Shown: one piece after another, positions 12,664 through 17,862 of the stretch | Numbering within the stretch: position 1 is the stretch's first letter | Layout of the letters: every line of letters begins with the position of its first letter | Source: Korarchaeum sp964519515 | GTDB taxonomy: Archaea; Korarchaeota; Korarchaeia; Korarchaeales; Korarchaeaceae | Reading direction: 5' to 3' | Length of the DNA stretch: 17,862 nt | Assembly: GCA_964519515.1 (NCBI GenBank) | Contig: CAZFIJ010000080.1 | Location: forward strand, 1 to 17,862 | Translations under genes and position numbers: made by a program | Notes under the pieces: generated by a model | The model's input: only the letters and a program-made list of their open reading frames with translations | Databases searched by the model: none | Told to the model about the DNA's origin: nothing

Positions 12664-13638
12664 CTATACCAATGGCCAGAGCAGATCATCGACCCTCCAT
12701 TCAGGCAATATCTTAGAGCTCATGGGGTCATCTGGGGGAAGGATCTTATACTTATAGCAGAGGAAGGCCGTCCAAGCTATCATAGCTCCATTATCCCTCG
12801 CTAAATCTGGCGGGGGTACTTTCAGTCTCGCATCCCTTTCTTCACACATCTTCCTCACCTTCTCCCTGAATCTAGGTGATGCGGCTACTCCTCCAACTAA
12901 TAATAGCTCCTCCTTGCCCGTGAGCGCTAGGGCCCTCTCAGCGACCTCAACTGTCATCGAGAAGGCGACTTCCATGAAGCTCCATACGATATCCTCTTTC
13001 TTAAACCCAGCTCTCAACTTCCTCAGGGATTCCGTGAGTAGGCCGCTGAAGCTGAGGTCCATCCCTTTCACAGTATATGGAAGTTCCACCCAGTTACCTT
13101 CGATCTTATCCATTATAGGGCCGGGTGGGAAGGGGAGGCCTATTTCCCTGCCGAGCCTATCCTGCGCGTTCCCCAATCCTATATCTAAGGTCTCTCCCAG
13201 GACGACGTATCTCTTCCCATTATGCGAGATTACTTGAGTGTTCCCTCCGGAGACGTAGAGGATCACTGGATCCCCGCTCCCCGTTACGGCCCTCCCTATC
13301 TCTATGTGAGCTATTGGATGATTCACACCGAAGAGAGGCTTCTTAATCTTCAAGGAGAGGGATCTGGCTATGAAGGCCCCTACTGTCAGGGCTTGCCCTA
13401 TTCCCGGGCCTCTTGAGAAACCTATAATCGATATATCCTTCGGAGAAACACCAGCTGAGGATAAAGCCTCCTCTAGAACATCGAGCGCTATATTAAAATG
13501 ATGCTCAGCTATATCGTGAGGCCTCATTCCTCCGCTCTCTGAGGAGTACGTGTGCCATTTGTTCGCTAATATCCTTCCCCTCCCATCCACTAAACCGACG
13601 CCGAAAGTGTGAGCTGTCGATTCTATGCCAAGAGATAT
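12664..13638 (-). CDS. kae1: tRNA N6-threonylcarbamoyladenosine synthase subunit Kae1 (TsaD family)
   Basis: A 324-residue ASKHA-fold catalytic subunit of the KEOPS complex; it transfers threonylcarbamoyl from TC-AMP to A37 of ANN-decoding tRNAs. Seen in order: LGIESTAHTFGVG at the N-terminus, metal ligands H107 and H111 (NHPIAHIE), YVSGGNTQV, LGNAQDRLGRE, LLVGGVAASPRF and the third ligand D282 (RDNGAMIAW). With residue 1 at ATA 13638 the two His numbers match those I recall for Pyrococcus Kae1. No ATG, GTG or TTG precedes the conserved N-terminus in this frame; the first standard start (GTG 13590) would delete the first strand and phosphate loop. GAGG lies five bases before the ATA. The frame overlaps the tsaC end by 16 bases, suggesting coupling. 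There is no Bud32 fusion. Confidence 0.93.
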   Translation of the reverse strand: MSLGIESTAHTFGVGLVDGRGRILANKWHTYSSESGGMRPHDIAEHHFNIALDVLEEALSSAGVSPKDISIIGFSRGPGIGQALTVGAFIARSLSLKIKKPLFGVNHPIAHIEIGRAVTGSGDPVILYVSGGNTQVISHNGKRYVVLGETLDIGLGNAQDRLGREIGLPFPPGPIMDKIEGNWVELPYTVKGMDLSFSGLLTESLRKLRAGFKKEDIVWSFMEVAFSMTVEVAERALALTGKEELLLVGGVAASPRFREKVRKMCEERDARLKVPPPDLARDNGAMIAWTAFLCYKYKILPPDDPMSSKILPEWRVDDLLWPLV

Positions 13639-14252
13639 CTTATCCTCGAGTACTCCCTCATCACGAGGCTGAATGGTACATCCCCCTCCCTCACTAATAT
13701 AGGCTCCCCTCTCGTTAAATCCACTATCGTCGATGGTCTGCTGAAAGGCAACCTTCCGTAATCTAAGAGGAGATCAGCTTCTATCTCCATAGCGGCTTCT
13801 TCAGGATCTAACTTAGGGGGACTTCCGGATTTGTTCGCACTAGTAGCTGTTATAGCTCTCCCGAACTCCCTTATGATCCTCAATATTATCGGGATATTGG
13901 GGATCCTTATGCCTATTGCCTCAGGATTTACGATATCTGGGACTCTAGATGTCTTTTTGAGTATGAAAGTCACTTTTCCTGGTAAAAATTTTTCCATGAG
14001 TCTCCTGCTGATTTCATCCACTACAGCATACCTCTCAGCCATCTCTATATCGCTCACAGCTATCGTGAGCCTCTTCTCCTCGGGCCTCCCCTTCACCTCG
14101 TAAACTCTCCTGACGGCATCTATATTCTCAGCATCAGCCCCCAGACCGTAAACAGTATCTGTCGGATAGATTATGAGCTTCCCTCTCCTCAGAGCATCTA
14201 CTACCTCATCTATTATACTTTCTCCCCCCTCCCTCAAGTATATCCTCCTCAT
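13623..14252 (-). CDS. tsaC: L-threonylcarbamoyladenylate synthase (YrdC/Sua5 family, TsaC type)
   Basis: A 209-residue YrdC-domain enzyme making threonylcarbamoyl-AMP from threonine, bicarbonate and ATP, the first step of t6A synthesis. Motifs: PTDTVYGLGADA near the N-terminus, EVKGRPEEKRLT (the KxR...K substrate site), FLPGKVTFIL, IGIRIPN and TATSANKSG (SxN). It lacks the extra C-terminal domain of full-length Sua5, so it is TsaC-like. The frame is open upstream to 14480, but ATG at 14252 gives the family N-terminus, follows GGGAGATCGGG, and avoids running into the divergent methionine aminopeptidase gene. The kae1 frame begins inside its last 16 bases, so the enzymes for steps one and two are coupled. 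Confidence 0.94.
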   Translation of the reverse strand: MRRIYLREGGESIIDEVVDALRRGKLIIYPTDTVYGLGADAENIDAVRRVYEVKGRPEEKRLTIAVSDIEMAERYAVVDEISRRLMEKFLPGKVTFILKKTSRVPDIVNPEAIGIRIPNIPIILRIIREFGRAITATSANKSGSPPKLDPEEAAMEIEADLLLDYGRLPFSRPSTIVDLTRGEPILVREGDVPFSLVMREYSRIRYLLA

Positions 14253-14272
14253 AACCCGATCTCCCGGGATTC

Positions 14273-14283
14273 GTTTTTTAATC
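14273..14283. promoter_or_regulatory. TATA-like element between tsaC and map, possibly shared
   Basis: GTTTTTTAATC on plus reads GATTAAAAAAC on minus. It is 26 bases from the tsaC ATG (fitting a leaderless start) and about 33 from the map ATG, which has GGAAGG just upstream. It is the only AT-rich stretch in the 58-base divergent gap. Confidence 0.45.
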
Positions 14284-14310
14284 CAACGTTGAAGTGAAGT
14301 TGGAAGGCCC

Positions 14311-15216
14311 ATGGATGAGGATCGCATAGATGCTATGTTGAGGTTAGGTGAGACGCATTCCTCTATCTTAGAAAATTTCGTCAGTAGATTAAAGGAGGGA
14401 GCTAAGCTCATCGATATAGCTGAGGAATCTGAGCGTAGGATAAGGGAGATGGGATACGAGCCGGCCTTCCCAACTAACATCTCAGTAAATCAAATCGCGG
14501 CTCATTATACCCCATTCCCGGGGGATGACGGCTCGATCCCCCCGAGCTCCTTAGTGAAGCTCGATATGGGGGCTCACGATAAGGGGATAATAGTGGACGC
14601 AGCTAGAACTATTGTACTCGATGATAGGTATGAGGATATGGCTGAGGTAGCTAGAGAAGCTTTACTGAAGGCTATTGAGAGGATGGCCCCTGGGAGGAAA
14701 CTGATAGAGGTGAGCGAAGCGATATACGAGACGATAGTCTCCTCAGGTTATAAGCCTATAAGCAATTTGACCGGACACAAGATAGAAATCTACAAGTTAC
14801 ACGCTGGTATAGATGTGCCGAACATACCAGTCAGGGGGAATTATAGGATCAAGGAGTGGGACGTTTTCGCGATAGAGCCTTTCGTCACTACGCCGGACTC
14901 TAAAGGTTACGTAGTATCTCAAGGTGAACCTCTCATATTCTCCCTGAGGAAGAAAGTGGGGACGCGAGACGAAGTGGAGAGGAGAGTCCTCAAATCTATA
15001 GAGAGAAATTACAGCAAATTGCCTTTCTGCGAGAGGTGGATCTGGAATGAGATGGGGGTGAGGGTGAATGAAGCCTTGATTCGCTTGACTAAGAAGGGAG
15101 CGCTCTTCCCCTACCCTCCTCTCATCGAGGCCTCCGGGAGGCCCGTGGCTCAATACGAGGACACTATATTGGTGACTCCTGAGGGAGCGATAAACCTGAC
15201 TGGTGGGAACAAATGA
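14311..15216 (+). CDS. map: Methionine aminopeptidase, type II
   Basis: A 301-residue pita-bread-fold metallopeptidase removing N-terminal Met from nascent proteins in the cytoplasm. All five metal ligands are present: D85 (KLDMGAH), D96 (VDAART), H156 (LTGHKIE), E189 (AIEPF) and E283 (QYEDTI); the accessory His is H65. The insertion of about 60 residues between H156/E189 and the last ligand marks the archaeal/eukaryotic type II form. ATG at 14311 has GGAAGG a few bases upstream. It is divergent from tsaC and its TGA overlaps the ATG of hjc (ATGA), so the pair is one transcription and translation unit. Nothing is missing. Confidence 0.96.
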   Translation: MDEDRIDAMLRLGETHSSILENFVSRLKEGAKLIDIAEESERRIREMGYEPAFPTNISVNQIAAHYTPFPGDDGSIPPSSLVKLDMGAHDKGIIVDAARTIVLDDRYEDMAEVAREALLKAIERMAPGRKLIEVSEAIYETIVSSGYKPISNLTGHKIEIYKLHAGIDVPNIPVRGNYRIKEWDVFAIEPFVTTPDSKGYVVSQGEPLIFSLRKKVGTRDEVERRVLKSIERNYSKLPFCERWIWNEMGVRVNEALIRLTKKGALFPYPPLIEASGRPVAQYEDTILVTPEGAINLTGGNK

Positions 15217-15623
15217 AGGTCAAGAGAAAGGGCACAAAGGCTGAGAGGGATCTCCTTGATAAGTTCTGGAGGCTAGGGATAGGGGCCGTGAGAGTAGCTG
15301 GGAGTGGGGCATCAGCTCACCCATCTACAGATATAATAGCGGGCTTCAGGGGGAGGATAGCTGTGATAGAAGTGAAGGTCTCCTCTAAGGAGGCTGTATA
15401 CATCCCCCCAGAGGAGGTCAAGTCCATAAACTCACTAGCATCCGTTATAGGAGCTGAACCATGGGTCGCTGTGAAGTTCACATCGGAGAGGAGGGGGAAC
15501 TTCTACATGCTCAAGATAGATGATGCTAGAGAGCTGAAATCTGGGTATCTCGCTATAGATCTCGATCTCGCGAGATCTAAGGGGATATCTGTTGAGGAAT
15601 TCGCTAAGAGGATCATGGCTTGA
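15213..15623 (+). CDS. hjc: Holliday junction resolvase Hjc
   Basis: A 136-residue archaeal four-way-junction endonuclease of the PD-(D/E)xK superfamily; it cuts recombination intermediates in the nucleus-less cytoplasm as a dimer. Catalytic residues are visible: E11 (KAERDLL), D40 (HPSTDIIA), E53 and K55 (VIEVKVSS), plus the conserved RVAGSGAS that contacts the junction. Size is normal (about 130-145). ATG at 15213 overlaps the map stop by four bases. Its last 11 bases overlap the end of the convergent endA gene. Confidence 0.95.
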   Translation: MKVKRKGTKAERDLLDKFWRLGIGAVRVAGSGASAHPSTDIIAGFRGRIAVIEVKVSSKEAVYIPPEEVKSINSLASVIGAEPWVAVKFTSERRGNFYMLKIDDARELKSGYLAIDLDLARSKGISVEEFAKRIMA

Positions 15624-16689
15624 ACCACCTTAACTTATAGCTCAATACCTCTTCTCCAGAGACTAAGGATACTACTAGCTCCTTCCTGACTGAAGTAGCG
15701 AGTCTACCAGCTCTTATCAGATCTATGGGCCTTACCTTCCCCCTTACATCACTCGCGATACAGAGGTAAGGTGCGTGCTCGAGGCCCGGTCCCCTCTCAT
15801 ATATCATGTAATCGACCCCGTACTTCGAGCCGGCCTTCGGGATATATCCTAGATCCCTCCAGTAGGAGAATACCTTCTCCTTCACTTCAGCATTATCTCT
15901 AACCACAGAGAAGATCCTTCTCAGCTCTTCTAACCCCATAATATTTCCTTTAGGGTCCCTGACCCTCAGCTTCCCCCTCGAGACTAAGTAGAGGGCCTCT
16001 ATCAGAGGCAGTTGGAGAGGTTGTTCGTAATCCTTGAATGGCTCCGGCTTCTCGATCCCTATTGGGTGTCCCCAGAAACCCTTAGAGTAAAGTCCGGATG
16101 GATCCTCAAATATTAGTACTCTATCACCTATGAGAATTCCGGATTTCTCAGGGATATCCTTCAAACTGCTCTCCTTTGGCTTAGGGGAGAACTTCTCTAT
16201 CTCGTAATATGTTACGTTCATCTCATCATCCACGACCGCTAGTATGAGCTCCTTCCTGAGCTTCATGACCTTCTCGAGGGAGGCCAGTATCTGGTAATGG
16301 GTTATAGGTTGATCCTCCGAGAGGGGAAGGACCAGCTGCTTCGAGGCTCTCTCCCCTATGGATGCTCCCTTTGGGTAGAGCCTGAGGAACTCCGTAGCCC
16401 TCTCATAAACGATCAGTCTGTTCTTCCTCCTGAGATCGCTATAGACCACGTACTTGAGGAAGGCAGTGGGATCGGAGATCATTATAGTTAACAGGTTTTC
16501 AAAACTGACATTTTCTCCATTTTCATCAAAGACCTCCATTTTCTGATCCCAAATTAAGTAAGAAGCTTCTAGAGGATGCATCTCGAGGGAGCCGTCAACG
16601 ATCTCCCCGTAGCCTTGCTTGTATAACTTATCGAAATCCCCCTTAACGTAGACGAACCCGTCCCTTAAGATGCCTCGGACTTTCGCCAT
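15613..16689 (-). CDS. endA: tRNA-splicing endonuclease EndA, fused two-repeat (alpha2-like)
   Basis: A 358-residue enzyme that cuts bulge-helix-bulge motifs to release tRNA (and rRNA) introns. It contains two EndA-like repeats. The C-terminal repeat (about 185-358) has the full active site, Y294, H305 and K336 (KYGVDYMIY, LEHAPYL, SVRKELVVS), with Tyr-His spacing of 11 and His-Lys of 31, close to Archaeoglobus EndA. The N-terminal repeat (about 1-180) keeps the fold (VRGILRDGF, HPLEASYLI, LRKELILAVV) but not the Tyr/His pair, so it is the structural half. Such fused enzymes work as alpha2 homodimers, unlike the two-gene form usual in crenarchaea. ATG at 16689 with GGTGGAG just upstream is preferred over GTG at 16698. 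None of the three tRNAs here has an intron. Confidence 0.93.
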   Translation of the reverse strand: MAKVRGILRDGFVYVKGDFDKLYKQGYGEIVDGSLEMHPLEASYLIWDQKMEVFDENGENVSFENLLTIMISDPTAFLKYVVYSDLRRKNRLIVYERATEFLRLYPKGASIGERASKQLVLPLSEDQPITHYQILASLEKVMKLRKELILAVVDDEMNVTYYEIEKFSPKPKESSLKDIPEKSGILIGDRVLIFEDPSGLYSKGFWGHPIGIEKPEPFKDYEQPLQLPLIEALYLVSRGKLRVRDPKGNIMGLEELRRIFSVVRDNAEVKEKVFSYWRDLGYIPKAGSKYGVDYMIYERGPGLEHAPYLCIASDVRGKVRPIDLIRAGRLATSVRKELVVSLVSGEEVLSYKLRWFKP

Positions 16690-16722
16690 TCGCTCCACCT
16701 TGAGAATAAGTCCTCAGGAGAA

Positions 16723-16734
16723 TTTAACTTAAAA
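16723..16734 (-). promoter_or_regulatory. Probable TATA box of endA
   Basis: TTTTAAGTTAAA on the minus strand lies about 40 bases before the ATG at 16689, giving a short leader that carries the GGTGGAG ribosome site. The rest of the gap to 16881 shows no ORF, repeat or RNA gene. Confidence 0.45.
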
Positions 16735-16881
16735 TCTTTGAGTAAGTGTCTCGAAATATAATTTTTAGGTCTAAATCTCTACTTAACGAAAGAGGAAAGA
16801 TCGAAGGATAATTCATTGGGTTAGTTCGTAGATCTCAGTCGTGGTACACTCAAATGTGAAATCACTGATCTTTCAGCTAGC

Positions 16882-17826
16882 TCACATAGGAACTACCTTC
16901 CTATCCATCGCGTTGAAGATATTATTGAGGACGCTCTCCGCGAATTCAAACCCTACGATAGGATCCTTTCCTCCCTTGATGCTCTCTATGAAATGTGAGA
17001 GCTCCTTATAGAGTGGCTCCTCCCTCCTCAATCTAGGGATCAAGGAGTGATCTCCCCTCTCCACTCTTATGAACTGGTCCGCGTAATCGAGAAATATGCT
17101 CCCATCCTCTCCAGTGATCGTCATGTTCCTTATCCCAGCTGTAGTCAGCCAATTAGCTTCTATTATTGCTGTCACGCTGTTCGGATATGAGAAGATCAGT
17201 ATGGCTAGATCCTCACCCTCTCCATCATTGAGAAGCCTATTTGTGTAAGATAGAGAATTTAGAGGGTCTTCGTCCATGAGATAGCGGTGGACATAAGCTT
17301 CATGAATCCCTAGATCCAAGACAACCCCTATCTTCCATCCAAGGACCTTCTTAGGGAGCCTACCAGCTCTCCTCGAGGAAATTGAGGAGATACTACCTAT
17401 GACTCCCCCCTTCAAGAGTTCCTTTAACTTCATCACAGCTGGATTGAAGAGCTCTATGAAGCCAGGCATGAAGATACCACCCTTCTTCACGAGAGAAGAG
17501 AGGACTGAGAGCTCTTTCCTATTAGTTACGATGGGTTTTTCCGTTAGAACGGAGACTCCAAGCTCCAAGGCCTCCTTAGTGACCTCAAATAGATGTTGCG
17601 GTGTTACAACTACACTAACGGCATCTAGGGATTCTCTCCTTATCATCCCCTCGACTGAAGTATAGTAATTCACATGGTAATATTCCGCGAGCCTCCTCGC
17701 AGCATTCTCATCTTTATCAGCCACAGCAACGAGTTTAGCATCTCCTATAGCTCTGTAAACTCTAGCATGAGCGGAGCCGAACCAACCGCACCCAACTACA
17801 CCGACCCTGACCTCCAAAGAGGGCAC
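16882..17826 (-). CDS. Gfo/Idh/MocA-family NAD(P)-dependent oxidoreductase
   Basis: A 314-residue cytoplasmic dehydrogenase. The N-terminal Rossmann domain begins GVVGCGWFGSAHARVY (NAD(P)-binding glycines 12, 14 and 17), VADKDE follows at the second strand end, and the family motif TEKP gives E96-K97-P98 with the usual catalytic Lys. The C-terminal alpha/beta domain has D171 and H175 (VLDLGIHEA), the expected DxxxH site. Substrates in this family are mostly sugars, inositols or nucleotide sugars; which one cannot be read. Start is GTG at 17826; a TATA-like TTTAATAAAA centred 25 bases upstream predicts a leaderless mRNA. It stands alone, 192 bases upstream of endA on the same strand, with no pathway neighbour inside the window. 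Confidence 0.92.
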   Translation of the reverse strand: MPSLEVRVGVVGCGWFGSAHARVYRAIGDAKLVAVADKDENAARRLAEYYHVNYYTSVEGMIRRESLDAVSVVVTPQHLFEVTKEALELGVSVLTEKPIVTNRKELSVLSSLVKKGGIFMPGFIELFNPAVMKLKELLKGGVIGSISSISSRRAGRLPKKVLGWKIGVVLDLGIHEAYVHRYLMDEDPLNSLSYTNRLLNDGEGEDLAILIFSYPNSVTAIIEANWLTTAGIRNMTITGEDGSIFLDYADQFIRVERGDHSLIPRLRREEPLYKELSHFIESIKGGKDPIVGFEFAESVLNNIFNAMDRKVVPM

Positions 17827-17846
17827 CGATCGATGATATCTTTTTA

Positions 17847-17856
17847 TTTTATTAAA
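17847..17856 (-). promoter_or_regulatory. TATA box of the Gfo/Idh/MocA gene
   Basis: TTTAATAAAA on the minus strand is centred 25 bases upstream of the GTG at 17826, with no Shine-Dalgarno between them. Confidence 0.5.
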
Positions 17857-17862
17857 CTGTGA

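Noticed and set aside
13125..13416. Short plus-strand reading frames opposite kae1
   Set aside because: Antisense to conserved kae1 motifs, with low-complexity Arg/Ser-rich products.
14253..14480. Longer TsaC starting at 14480
   Set aside because: The extra 76 residues are the antisense of the map gene start and do not resemble the YrdC family; the ATG at 14252 gives the normal N-terminus.
1..17862. Mobile element, prophage or defence island
   Set aside because: No transposase, integrase, terminal repeats, att-like duplications of the tRNA ends, nuclease-toxin pairs or Cas genes were seen, and composition is even across the window apart from the AT-rich gap.

Overview
The window is 17.9 kb of dense chromosomal DNA from an archaeon, most likely a thermophile of the TACK/Thermoproteota side and possibly a korarchaeon-like lineage. 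The evidence is TFB, TBP and Rpo12, a 20S proteasome beta subunit, the bifunctional fructose-1,6-bisphosphate aldolase/phosphatase, archaeal Hjc, an EndA tRNA-splicing endonuclease, archaeal-type TPI, tRNA genes without encoded CCA, and TATA boxes about 25 bases upstream of many starts. Arg is mostly AGG/AGA and Ile mostly ATA. The lineage call is an inference; no rRNA is present. Nothing looks mobile: no IS, integrase, CRISPR or prophage gene was seen, and no gap between genes exceeds 300 bases.

Layout. (1) 1-1321, minus: tRNA-Thr(GGT), a proteasome beta subunit, and the N-terminal two thirds of an M20-type peptidase cut by the window edge. Each of the two proteins lacks a residue normally required for catalysis. 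(2) 1345-3479, minus: tRNA-Gly(TCC), an unrecognised 113-residue protein and, overlapping it, a membrane-anchored C25 (gingipain/caspase-fold) cysteine peptidase. (3) 3480-6250, plus: an AT-rich island, then tfb, rpo12, a signal peptidase I gene and tbp, so three core transcription genes lie within 2.5 kb. (4) 6296-8066: FBP aldolase/phosphatase converges on and overlaps triosephosphate isomerase; TPI makes the triose phosphate pair that the first enzyme condenses and dephosphorylates in gluconeogenesis. (5) 8112-9884, plus: an AMMECR1-family gene abutting a GT28-like glycosyltransferase. (6) 9953-11986, minus: tRNA-Leu(TAG) and a MoxR AAA+ ATPase/VWA pair with an ATGA overlap. (7) 12072-14252, minus: tsaC (Sua5/YrdC), kae1 and a cytidylate-kinase-like P-loop kinase. 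The first two carry out the first and last steps of t6A formation on ANN-decoding tRNAs; kae1 overlaps tsaC and seems to start at a non-standard ATA codon. (8) 14311-15623, plus: type II methionine aminopeptidase and Hjc with an ATGA overlap. (9) 15613-17826, minus: a duplicated (alpha2-type) EndA, then a Gfo/Idh/MocA oxidoreductase.

Most genes are conserved housekeeping genes for transcription, tRNA maturation, protein maturation and turnover, and central carbon metabolism. The most notable points are the two consecutive proteolysis genes missing catalytic residues, the C25 peptidase with its unknown partner, a tRNA-Gly with C33, a nearly symmetric TATA element shared by tpiA and the AMMECR1 gene, a Walker B Asp-to-Asn change in MoxR, and the apparent ATA start of kae1. 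I did not find convincing evidence of a wholly new multi-gene system; the C25 pair and the MoxR/VWA pair are the best candidates for unexplored function.
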